The notes beneath the pieces are model-generated. The model was not told where the DNA came from. It saw nothing but the letters and a program-made list of their open reading frames with translations, and did not search any database. From assembly GCA_964421575.1 (NCBI GenBank), contig CAYQXI010000066.1:1-31754 (forward strand): 31,754 bases of DNA, in the 5' to 3' direction. Both the position numbers and the translations under genes were made by a program. This DNA is from JAAOZN01 sp964421575 (GTDB taxonomy: Archaea; Thermoproteota; Nitrososphaeria; Nitrososphaerales; JAAOZN01). Numbering within the stretch: position 1 is the stretch's first letter; the number at the start of each line of letters is the position of its first letter. This document shows, in pieces, positions 7,741 to 14,451 of the stretch.

Positions 7741-8476
7741 AGCGCTTAACCAAAAGCTCAGCCAACCCAATGGCTTCAGACGGGGTTAACGCGGCTATAC
7801 GCTTCACTAAAAGGTCTTGCGGCAAGCACCCAAGCTCCACATCCTTCGTCAAGATCTTTAAGGCGGTTGAAACCTTCTTCTTTCTCAACGCAAAGAGCTT
7901 GTAGACAGTCTTAACGACCTCTCCGCTAAGATCAACGTTGGGTTTTGGAGTCACCACAACGACACTAGAGTGTACCTTCGGTTTAGGTGAGAAGGCAGTA
8001 GGGGGCACGCTCAAAATAGGAGAGATGTTGAAGGCATATTGGGCTAAGACCGAAACAGCCCTGTAGTGTTTGCTACCAACCTCAGCCAAGAGTTTATCAA
8101 CAAAGTCTTTCTGTAGAAGCACAACAGCCCTCTTGAACCTCTTACCTAACAACCATCTTATGAACCGTGAAGAGCTACGGTAGGGCAGGCTAGAGACGAA
8201 GACATCAAACGCAACATCGATGTTGAACCCGTCTCCTTTAACTAGAATGAGGTTGGGGTAATTTAGCCTACTTAACGCAGCATTATACAGTTTTTCGTCG
8301 ATCTCAGTTGATATGACGCTACTCGCTGCTTTACAAAGCTGCTCTGTCAACGCACCGCTACCCGTACCTATCTCATAGACAACTTCATCGCCTTTTAACT
8401 CAGCAGCCTTTACAATAGCGTTAACAACGGTAGGGTCGATAAGAGTATGCTGCCCAAGTAACCTACGCCGATTCAT
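7724..8476 (-). CDS. rsmA: 16S rRNA adenine dimethyltransferase (RsmA/KsgA/Dim1)
   Basis: Dimethylates the two adjacent adenines in the 3' terminal hairpin of 16S rRNA late in small-subunit assembly; 250 residues. It shows LLGQHTLIDP at the N-terminus, motif I VYEIGTGSGALTEQL, the acidic STEIDEKL, and the C-terminal helical domain with PPTAFSPKPKVHSSVV and FALRKKKVSTAL. Motif IV, almost always NLPY in this family, reads SLPY here (VSSLPYRSSSRF). The start overlaps the DUF655 stop by 4 bp, and the HemK-like gene overlaps its end. DUF655-ksgA-hemK is a recurrent archaeal order. Confidence 0.93.
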   Translation of the reverse strand: MNRRRLLGQHTLIDPTVVNAIVKAAELKGDEVVYEIGTGSGALTEQLCKAASSVISTEIDEKLYNAALSRLNYPNLILVKGDGFNIDVAFDVFVSSLPYRSSSRFIRWLLGKRFKRAVVLLQKDFVDKLLAEVGSKHYRAVSVLAQYAFNISPILSVPPTAFSPKPKVHSSVVVVTPKPNVDLSGEVVKTVYKLFALRKKKVSTALKILTKDVELGCLPQDLLVKRIAALTPSEAIGLAELLVKRYDRTL

Positions 8477-9039
8477 TTCTTCACAAAGATATTAATCTTA
8501 CAGTTCCCAGTAAGCTCCTCTACAATCCTCTTAGCAACGAGCTTCGCTGGTTCCCTAAGCCCAACCCTCTTCTGAATATCCTCAAACGAAACAAAGGGTT
8601 TCTTGCTTCTCTGCTCAAGGATCTGAAACATAAAGGTCTTACCTATCCCAGGGATGAGCTCTAACGCGTGAAGACGAGGTGTGACCGGTTGAAGCTCGTT
8701 AAAGTATGCGACAAACCTTTTTTCGTTGTTCAGAACAAGCTGCTCAACCACTCTCGGTAACTCTGCTTTAGCATCTGCGGTCAGATCCTCGTAATTTAAG
8801 CGCCCCAATACGCTTAGCACCTTCGTCCTGCCCTCTTTCCCAATATAGATGCGTTCCCCCACCTCAAAAGAAGCACCCTCTACAGCAAGTATCTCTAGAA
8901 GAGTAAGCCTCTCTTCACCTAGAGCCTGCACAAGGGGGCCTTCTCTGCCCTTTATGACTACAGATCTTCCTCTTCGTATGAAGTCAAGCACATAAGCGTA
9001 TTCCTCATACTTCTTACCCAAAGTTGGTAGATAACCCAA
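8473..9039 (-). CDS. DUF655 putative RNA-binding protein
   Basis: Archaeal DUF655 protein of 188 residues, unknown exact function, thought to bind nucleic acid. The N-terminal half (to about residue 70) is a small beta-rich OB-like region (EEYAYVLDFI, ASFEVGERIYIG). The C-terminal half has helix-hairpin-helix motifs: ALELIPGIGKTFMFQIL, then FEDIQKRVGLREPAKLVAKRI. It starts with TTG and overlaps rsmA by 4 bp. In many archaea DUF655 sits directly downstream of rpl21e and rpoF; here those two genes are about 4.7 kb away, beyond the hydrogenase block. Confidence 0.85.
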   Translation of the reverse strand: MGYLPTLGKKYEEYAYVLDFIRRGRSVVIKGREGPLVQALGEERLTLLEILAVEGASFEVGERIYIGKEGRTKVLSVLGRLNYEDLTADAKAELPRVVEQLVLNNEKRFVAYFNELQPVTPRLHALELIPGIGKTFMFQILEQRSKKPFVSFEDIQKRVGLREPAKLVAKRIVEELTGNCKINIFVKK

Positions 9040-9157
9040 ATCACAACACCCAGCTTTCTTAATCTACTAGAACCAAAAGTAGTAAATCGTAAAAGGACGT
9101 GGATAGTTGCTATTATGGTTCAGGGCGCTCATCACCAATCTTTGTTTAACTAATTAA

Positions 9158-9343
9158 CTAACAAACTATTTTTAAAGTTTTTGCATAATAAACCTGAGCG
9201 GGCCTATGACATAGACCACATGGTGCCAAGAAAATTAACGTTGCGATTACACTCCAAGCATATATTATTAAGGGAATGATCGCCTCTAATAAGTTGATTG
9301 CAGCATTAAACCTACTTTTTAAGGAGCTCCATATGCCACTCAA
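9158..9343 (-). CDS. Possible small membrane protein with CGLC motif
   Basis: Open frame of 61 codons starting with TTG inside the end of the GcvH-like gene (32-bp overlap). A hydrophobic stretch of about 25 residues, from LLEAIIPLIIYAW to IFLAP, could span the membrane. It is followed by CGLCHRPAQ, a possible metal or redox cysteine pair. No family is recognised. Overlap with an upstream gene in the same direction is compatible with translational coupling, but the length and TTG start mean it could be chance. The rest of 9040-9311 holds no other gene that I see, only AT-rich sequence. Confidence 0.3.
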   Translation of the reverse strand: MSGIWSSLKSRFNAAINLLEAIIPLIIYAWSVIATLIFLAPCGLCHRPAQVYYAKTLKIVC

Positions 9344-9725
9344 CCGCCTTGTTGAAATCCATCAGCTTTGATAGGTCTGCCTGCAGATCGGGCGACTCCA
9401 CTACGAATATCCAGCCTTCTCCATATGGATCGGAGTTTATGAGACCGGGGTTCTTATCTAGCGCTGTGTTATACTCGACAACCTCACCGTTTAATGGGCT
9501 TATGAGATCTGTCACCGTCTTTATAGATTCGACCGAGCCGCAGACCTCCCCCTGAGTAACACGAATTCCGGGTTTAGGGGCATCTATGTAGACTATGGAT
9601 TTCAGTATCTTCTGAGCGTAGTCAGTTAAACCACATCTAGCCCGCTTTCCCTCCACTTTAACCCAGAAGTAATCTGTAGAATAGTAGAGACCTTCTCTTA
9701 CTTCAAATTCATCTACTTTGACCAT
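9312..9725 (-). CDS. GcvH-like lipoyl carrier protein
   Basis: Lipoyl-domain protein of 137 residues, homologous to glycine cleavage H protein. Family features are RCGLTDYAQKIL, the lipoylation site ESIKTVTDLISPLNGEVVEYN with Lys69 as the attachment residue, and LINSDPYGEGWIF. No glycine cleavage P, T or L gene is present nearby. Instead the gene is divergent from an NAD(P)-linked [NiFe] hydrogenase operon. Stand-alone GcvH homologues also serve as LbpA carriers in sHdr sulfur oxidation or as lipoate intermediates, so glycine cleavage should not be assumed. The start is ATG preceded by GAAGAGGT, a Shine-Dalgarno-like stretch. The 220 bp to hydB contain no gene and presumably hold both promoters. 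Confidence 0.85.
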   Translation of the reverse strand: MVKVDEFEVREGLYYSTDYFWVKVEGKRARCGLTDYAQKILKSIVYIDAPKPGIRVTQGEVCGSVESIKTVTDLISPLNGEVVEYNTALDKNPGLINSDPYGEGWIFVVESPDLQADLSKLMDFNKAVEWHMELLKK

Positions 9726-9894
9726 ACCTCTTCACCACTTGCACGCAGATTTGGCATTTAACATTTACCGTTAAACCTATGCACCAACACACAAAAAGAC
9801 ATTGAAAAAAGCAACTTTAGGCTGATCGAACACCTAGCCGGAAGTTTGTGAAGGTGTAAAAAGAAATTTTACGAGCAGAACAGCCTCACGCTCC

Positions 9895-9904
9895 TCTATA
9901 AAGA
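9895..9904 (+). promoter_or_regulatory. Candidate TATA box of the hyd operon
   Basis: TCTATAAAGA within the 220-bp gene-free interval 9726-9945. Its spacing predicts a transcription start near 9925 and a leader of about 20 nt before the hydB TTG. A second TATA-like TTTATAAAT at 9933-9941 lies too close to the TTG to drive that start, though it could serve an alternative TTG at 9976. Which is used is undecided. Confidence 0.35.
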
Positions 9905-9945
9905 AAGTTAAAAATACTACTTGCGTCAACATTTATAAATAGGAT

Positions 9946-10920
9946 TTGATAGGCAAAAAGATCAAAAAAGAGAATTTGAAAAATCTGTTCCATCACGTGA
10001 AGAGCGAATACAAAGTAATCGCTCCAGTGAGAAGAAAAGGCAGTTATGCCTTTACTGAAGTCGAAGATTTCTCTGATGTCACTCTAGACTATCCAATAAC
10101 AATCTTACCGCCAAAAAATTATATACTACCTTACAAAGAGCCTATTTTCGCCTTAGAGGGCGGTGAGTTTAAAGAGACGATTTCAGATGAAAAGATCGCC
10201 TTCTTTGGTTTACACCTCTGTGACGCAAACGCAATCGGCAGACTCGATCTGGTATTCTGGAACGACCCTTACTATAAAGCAAGGCGTGAAAAAATGCTGG
10301 TGATCGGTGTCTCCTGTAAACCAGATAAGAACTGCTTCTGTAAGTCAACAGGAGCAAATGTTTTGACGAACGCTTGTGATCTATTCCTTAAGGCGGATGG
10401 TGATGATTTTGTTGGATTTTCGATGACGGAAAAAGGACGAATGCTTCTATCACAACTCTACTTTGGTCCCGAGACTGTTGACGAAAGGGAGGTGAAGATC
10501 GAGTATGATGAGAGAGTTCACATCGACATTCACAAGATCGGTAGAAGAATCTTAGAAGACTATAACAACCCAGTATGGGAGGAAAATGCAAAGAGATGCT
10601 TAGGTTGCACGAACTGCACACTCGTCTGCCCACTCTGCTACTGCTACGATGTCATTGACGAGACCTTTATAGTTCCGACTGAGGGGTTGAGGGTTAGATG
10701 CTGGGACTCTTGCTTGCTTCTGAGCTTTGCTAGGGTCGCTGGAGGTCTCAACTTCAGGAAGGACTTAAAGGCAAGATACAGAAACATATACATTCACAAG
10801 TTTAAGACTTTTGTAGACGAATTTGGAGTGCCGAGCTGCGTTGGTTGCGGAAGGTGTATAACGTTCTGCCCCGCTAAAATAGACATGCTTGAAATTTTAG
10901 ACAAGATAGGAGGCGCATAA
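9946..10920 (+). CDS. hydB: Sulfhydrogenase beta subunit, iron-sulfur electron-transfer protein
   Basis: Iron-sulfur subunit (324 residues) of a soluble group 3b-type [NiFe] hydrogenase/sulfur reductase, relaying electrons between the flavin and hydrogenase modules. Two [4Fe-4S] sites are visible: Cys218, 221, 224 and 228 (CLGCTNCTLVC), with extra cysteines 231 and 233, and Cys298, 301, 304 and 308 (CVGCGRCITFCP). Additional cysteines at 124, 130 and 132 are typical of the HydB/AsrA family. The N-terminus (KKENLKNLFHH..YKVIAPVR) aligns in kind with Pyrococcus HydB, supporting the TTG start; TTG at 9976 is an alternative. It is the first gene of hydBGDA, with hydG two bases downstream. Confidence 0.9.
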   Translation: MIGKKIKKENLKNLFHHVKSEYKVIAPVRRKGSYAFTEVEDFSDVTLDYPITILPPKNYILPYKEPIFALEGGEFKETISDEKIAFFGLHLCDANAIGRLDLVFWNDPYYKARREKMLVIGVSCKPDKNCFCKSTGANVLTNACDLFLKADGDDFVGFSMTEKGRMLLSQLYFGPETVDEREVKIEYDERVHIDIHKIGRRILEDYNNPVWEENAKRCLGCTNCTLVCPLCYCYDVIDETFIVPTEGLRVRCWDSCLLLSFARVAGGLNFRKDLKARYRNIYIHKFKTFVDEFGVPSCVGCGRCITFCPAKIDMLEILDKIGGA

Positions 10921-10922
10921 TT

Positions 10923-11744
10923 ATGGAAAACATATACAAGCCTTTTAAAAGTAAGATCATCGGGATTACAGAGCAGACATACGATACGAAGGTCTTTAGG
11001 CTAGAAGTGAAGAACTTTAAATACTACCCTGGACAGTTTGTGGAACTCTCTATCCCAGGCATCGGAGAAGCACCGATTTCGATAACTTCAAGCCCAAATG
11101 AAGATGGATACATAGACCTTTGTGTCAGGAGGGTTGGGAACGTTACAAACGCGCTACATAGAATGAAGGTCGGCGACTACGTGTGGATCAGAGGTCCCTA
11201 CGGTGTTGGATTCCCCTTCGAGACAATAAAAGGCAGAGACATTGTCTACGTCGCTGGCGGTATAGGAATGGCCCCCCTGAGGAGCTCCCTGAACTACGTT
11301 CTGCACAAGAAGAAGGAGTTCGGTAGGATTACGGTGCTTTACGGTGCAAGAACCCCAGCAGATCTACTCTTTAAGGAGGAGTTTGAAAGATGGGCTAATG
11401 AATGTAATTTCCTTGTAACTGTCGATTCAGATAAGCTTCCAGATGGTAAGCCAAGCGGCTGGAAGGGTAACATCGGAGTTGTGACAACCCTGTTCGCAAA
11501 GCTAGATTACTCAATAAAAGATGCTATTGGAATAGTCTGCGGACCACCAGTGATGTACAAGTTCGTCATCCAAGAGTTCAAGAAGGCTGGAGTGCCCGAA
11601 TCTTCGGTCTACCTCTCTTTAGAGAGGCACATGAAGTGCGGAGTGGGCAAATGCCAGCACTGCCAGATAAACAACAAATATTGTTGTCTCGATGGTCCGG
11701 TTTTCAACTATGCGGAGATAAAGCAGTTACCGGAGTCGATATGA
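10923..11744 (+). CDS. hydG: Sulfhydrogenase gamma subunit, FAD/NAD(P)-binding
   Basis: Flavoprotein (273 residues) that exchanges electrons with NAD(P)H in the sulfhydrogenase. It is a ferredoxin-reductase-like protein: the FAD-binding beta-barrel carries YYPGQFVEL and APISITSSP (about 35-58), the nucleotide-binding fold has VAGGIGMAPLRSSL at about 110-123 and CGPPVMYKF at about 206-214, and a C-terminal [2Fe-2S] site uses Cys239, 244, 247 and 254 or 255 (CGVGKCQHCQINNKYCC). The start is ATG two bases after hydB. It resembles dihydroorotate dehydrogenase electron-transfer subunits too, but the operon settles the assignment. NADH versus NADPH preference cannot be read with confidence. Confidence 0.92.
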   Translation: MENIYKPFKSKIIGITEQTYDTKVFRLEVKNFKYYPGQFVELSIPGIGEAPISITSSPNEDGYIDLCVRRVGNVTNALHRMKVGDYVWIRGPYGVGFPFETIKGRDIVYVAGGIGMAPLRSSLNYVLHKKKEFGRITVLYGARTPADLLFKEEFERWANECNFLVTVDSDKLPDGKPSGWKGNIGVVTTLFAKLDYSIKDAIGIVCGPPVMYKFVIQEFKKAGVPESSVYLSLERHMKCGVGKCQHCQINNKYCCLDGPVFNYAEIKQLPESI

Positions 11745-11754
11745 GGTGGTCTTG

Positions 11755-12510
11755 ATGAAGCCGAAAGTTGCGATTTTTGATTTAACCGATTGCGAGGGCT
11801 GTGAAGTTCAGATTCTGAACTCGAAGTTCATAGATAGAATCCTCGAAGGTGTCGAATTTCTGCACTTCCGCCTTGGGCAGAGGGTTAACAGGTGGGAGGA
11901 GTTCGATGTCGCCTTCATAGAAGGTGCTGTGATAACGAGCCACGAGCTCGAGCTCGTTAAAAAGATAAGAGAGCACAGCAAATTCGTAGTGGCCCTAGGC
12001 AGCTGCGCTTGTTTTGGAGGTATCGCAGCGTTAAACAACTTTAAAGGTGTGAACGAAGGTAAGCGGTATGTTTACGGTGAGAACGCTGATAAGGTTGAGA
12101 CATTGTACATAAAGCCGCTACCCGAAATAATAAAGGTCGACTTCATGATTCGTGGTTGCCCGATCGTCCCAGAGGACTTCGAAAGGACTGTAAGTGATCT
12201 CTTAGCTGGCAGAATCCCAAGAGAGCATACGCGTCCGGTTTGCATGGATTGCAAGAGCAAAGGAAACACCTGTCTTCTACTTGAGGGTGTCGAATGCGCC
12301 GGGCCGGTTACCTACGGCGGCTGCGGAGCACCTTGCCCCTCTGCGGGAATGCCTTGTGATGCGTGTAGGGGACCGCTTGAGGAGCCGCAGATGAGTGCGG
12401 AGCTTGAACTGTTGAAGAAGATCGCTTCTATGGACGATATCGTTAGACTCTTCCGAAAGTACGCGCCGATGGCTCCGCTATTTAAAGAAATCGGGGGTGA
12501 AGATCGATGA
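11755..12510 (+). CDS. hydD: Sulfhydrogenase delta subunit, [NiFe] hydrogenase small subunit
   Basis: Small subunit (251 residues) of the group 3 [NiFe] hydrogenase, carrying the iron-sulfur chain that leads to the active site. The proximal cluster ligands are Cys13 and Cys16 (DCEGCEVQIL), Cys84 (GSCACFGG) and Cys135 (RGCPI). A cysteine-rich C-terminal part (Cys163, 166, 173, 181, 190, 194, 200, 203) supplies further clusters. I chose ATG 11755 because GAGGTGGT at 11743-11750 is a strong Shine-Dalgarno site with normal spacing; GTG at 11746 would add three residues. Its end overlaps hydA by 4 bp (ATGA), indicating coupled translation. Confidence 0.93.
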   Translation: MKPKVAIFDLTDCEGCEVQILNSKFIDRILEGVEFLHFRLGQRVNRWEEFDVAFIEGAVITSHELELVKKIREHSKFVVALGSCACFGGIAALNNFKGVNEGKRYVYGENADKVETLYIKPLPEIIKVDFMIRGCPIVPEDFERTVSDLLAGRIPREHTRPVCMDCKSKGNTCLLLEGVECAGPVTYGGCGAPCPSAGMPCDACRGPLEEPQMSAELELLKKIASMDDIVRLFRKYAPMAPLFKEIGGEDR

Positions 12511-13757
12511 TAGTATACGATGAATACGTTACCCAGATCGAGGGTCACGGAAGGATCTACGTTGATATCAAAGACGGGAAGGTAGAGGCGCGCCTAGAGA
12601 TCCACGAAGGTTCAAGGCTTTTTGAAAGCCTCTTGAGGGGCAGAAGAGCTAAGGAGGTTCCACAGATGTCCTCAAGGATCTGTGGTGTCTGCCCTGTACC
12701 TCATAACCTAGCTGCGGTGCAGGCACTGGAGAATGGGGTGGGGATCGAGGCTTCAGAGCAGACGAAGATGCTCAGAAGACTTATGATCTCCTCGCAGATG
12801 ATTGTAAGCCACGCTCTGCACCTTTACGTGCTTGCAGCAGCGGACTACCTGGGCGTAAATGGCGTATCAGAACTTTACGCTAAGTTTCCAGAGGCTGTTA
12901 AGAGGTGTGTTAGAATAAGAAGGGTAGGAAACAGAGGTATCGAAATAGTTGGTGGAAGAGCGGTGCATCCAATCAACTCTATACCAGGTGGATTCGCAAA
13001 GCTTCCATCAAAGAGAGAGTTAGAAAATCTGGCAAGGGACTTTAAGACTGTATTAAGTGATTGCCTCGAGACTTTTAACCTATTTGCAAAGCTGAAGTAT
13101 CCTGAGTTCGAAAGAGCTACAGAGTACCTCGCAATAGATGATGGGAAACACTTCCCCGCTTACTCCGGAAGACTCGTGACAAACAAAGGCTTAAATGCGG
13201 AGGCGAAGGAGTATAGAAACCATATTACGGAAGTTTTCAAGCCATATTCGACCACGAAGTTCTGCCTCATAAAAGGACACGGGTTCCACGTGGGGGCGAT
13301 AGCGAGGGTAAACTTGTTTAAGGATCGGCTAAATCCGATTGCAAAAGAACTTCTGAAGAACTCACCCATTAAGTTTCCGAGCGATAACCCCTTCCATAAC
13401 AACCTTGCTCAAGCGCTCGAAATCGTTCACTACGCTGAGGAGGCGATAAAAATAGCAGAAGAGCTCTCAGCAACGCTAAAAGATGAAGAAAAGCCGAAGC
13501 AGACTAAAGCTGGTACAGGTGTTGGTGTCGTTGAGGCTCCCAGAGGAACGCTCATCCATGAATATACTGTCGACGAGAATGGTGTTGTAAAAGAAGCGAA
13601 TTTAATAATCCCCACAGGAATGAATACTACAAACATAGAAGAAGACCTATACGCAATACTTACAGCTAACATCGATAAGCCAAAAGAACATCTTAAGAGG
13701 CTCGCTGAGATGCTCTTCAGAGCCTATGATCCTTGCCTCTCCTGTTCAACGCATTAA
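12507..13757 (+). CDS. hydA: Sulfhydrogenase alpha subunit, [NiFe] hydrogenase large subunit
   Basis: Catalytic large subunit (416 residues) of an NAD(P)-linked group 3b-type [NiFe] hydrogenase that interconverts protons and H2 and, in relatives, reduces sulfur. The two nickel-iron ligand motifs are RICGVC (Cys59 and Cys62) and DPCLSCSTH (Cys410 and Cys413). The reading frame stops directly after His416, so the C-terminal peptide that a maturation protease usually removes is absent. The order hydB-G-D-A matches the Pyrococcus sulfhydrogenase. No hyp maturation genes or endopeptidase are in the window. The stop is 22 bp from that of the convergent rpoF. Confidence 0.94.
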   Translation: MIVYDEYVTQIEGHGRIYVDIKDGKVEARLEIHEGSRLFESLLRGRRAKEVPQMSSRICGVCPVPHNLAAVQALENGVGIEASEQTKMLRRLMISSQMIVSHALHLYVLAAADYLGVNGVSELYAKFPEAVKRCVRIRRVGNRGIEIVGGRAVHPINSIPGGFAKLPSKRELENLARDFKTVLSDCLETFNLFAKLKYPEFERATEYLAIDDGKHFPAYSGRLVTNKGLNAEAKEYRNHITEVFKPYSTTKFCLIKGHGFHVGAIARVNLFKDRLNPIAKELLKNSPIKFPSDNPFHNNLAQALEIVHYAEEAIKIAEELSATLKDEEKPKQTKAGTGVGVVEAPRGTLIHEYTVDENGVVKEANLIIPTGMNTTNIEEDLYAILTANIDKPKEHLKRLAEMLFRAYDPCLSCSTH

Positions 13758-13779
13758 TTTCTTACAAACACATTCTTTC

Positions 13780-14100
13780 TCAGGTTTGTTTCAATATGTT
13801 AAGTATTTCTTGTACGGTTTCTGTTGGTAGGAACTTCTTCCAACCCGCAGAGAAGACCCTTATCTCCTCTACGCTCTTAGGCATGTTATTTACGAGCTCT
13901 ATCGCCTCTTCTTCTGTTAAACCCTTCTTCATAAGCGCCTCAACGAGTCTTCTCGCGTTTTCTGGTGTTGTTTTGGAGAATTTTGATAAGTAGTCTAGTG
14001 TCCTCTTTTGAATCTGGTCTGCTTGCTCGAGGTTGATCTTTTCTAAGATTGCTTTCGCCTCTGGTATGGTTATAGGCTGCTTCTTGATCTGTTCAGACAA
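13780..14100 (-). CDS. rpoF: RNA polymerase subunit Rpo4/F
   Basis: Archaeal Rpb4-like subunit (106 residues) that pairs with Rpo7 to form the RNA polymerase stalk. Features are the N-terminal ITIPEAKAILEKI, QKRTLDYLSKFSKTTPENARRLVEAL, the HRDC-like helical core GLTEEEAIELVNNMP, and the C-terminal LPTETVQEILNIL. It lies 11 bp downstream of rpl21e on the same strand, the usual archaeal pairing. Its usual next neighbour DUF655 is displaced to 8473-9039. It converges with hydA. Confidence 0.92.
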   Translation of the reverse strand: MSEQIKKQPITIPEAKAILEKINLEQADQIQKRTLDYLSKFSKTTPENARRLVEALMKKGLTEEEAIELVNNMPKSVEEIRVFSAGWKKFLPTETVQEILNILKQT

Positions 14101-14111
14101 CTCGAACCACC

Positions 14112-14402
14112 TTATTCTGCTGCTAAGGGTTTGACGTGCTCTAGCCGCGCTATAACCTTCTTCACCTTATCCCCTATTGGGATTCTTATCGTCAGCGTTC
14201 TACGCCCTACCTCCTCCACAATCCCTACTTTACCTTGGAATCTTCTGTGTGGCATACCCTTCACTTGCCGTGGGTCAATGTCTATTACGACCTTGTCAGA
14301 AACCTTATACTCCCTAAGGAGTGGTGTTAAGCCTCGACTCTTCGACTCGTCAACCTGCAGGAGATGCCTCGTCTTTCTCCGATATCCGTGTGATCTGGGC
14401 AA
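14112..14402 (-). CDS. rpl21e: Ribosomal protein L21e
   Basis: Archaeal/eukaryotic large-subunit ribosomal protein, 96 residues. It starts with the family signature PRSHGYRRKTRHLL and contains the SH3-like core VVIDIDPRQVKGMPHRRFQGKVGIVEE and KKVIARLEHVKPL. The start is TTG, supported by a strong GGAGGT Shine-Dalgarno motif about 5 nt upstream. It sits 49 bp downstream of ilvC on the same strand, so it may be partly transcribed from the ilvD-cimA-ilvC unit. Confidence 0.95.
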   Translation of the reverse strand: MPRSHGYRRKTRHLLQVDESKSRGLTPLLREYKVSDKVVIDIDPRQVKGMPHRRFQGKVGIVEEVGRRTLTIRIPIGDKVKKVIARLEHVKPLAAE

Positions 14403-14451
14403 CTTTAACCTCCAAGTGAGCTGATGAGCACATAGATTTAACGGTTATGCT

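Larger units (their letters stand above)
9040..13779. other. Apparent insertion: hydrogenase/lipoyl-carrier block splitting the rpl21e-rpoF / DUF655-ksgA array
   Basis: rpl21e and rpoF (13780-14402) and DUF655, rsmA and the HemK-like gene (7198-9039) are all on the minus strand and in the order usual for archaea, yet about 4.7 kb separates rpoF from DUF655. The interval holds a GcvH-like gene on the minus strand and hydBGDA on the plus strand, opposing its surroundings. No transposase, integrase, tRNA or terminal repeats are visible at the borders. The 5' part of hydB reads AT-rich compared with flanking genes. The insertion is inferred from gene order. Confidence 0.6.

Noticed and set aside
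9120..9134. C-box-like TGATGA and D-box-like CTGA on the minus strand, a possible C/D sRNA
   Set aside because: Only five bases separate the boxes, too few for a guide, and no second box pair was found.
9147..9162. AT-rich direct repeat TAACTAATTAACTAAC near the left border of the hydrogenase block
   Set aside because: Low complexity and with no matching copy seen near 13758-13779, so it is not supported as a target-site duplication or attachment site.
9933..9941. TTTATAAAT as the hydB promoter
   Set aside because: It is only about 5 bp from the hydB TTG, too close for an archaeal TATA box serving that start; the element at 9895-9904 fits better.
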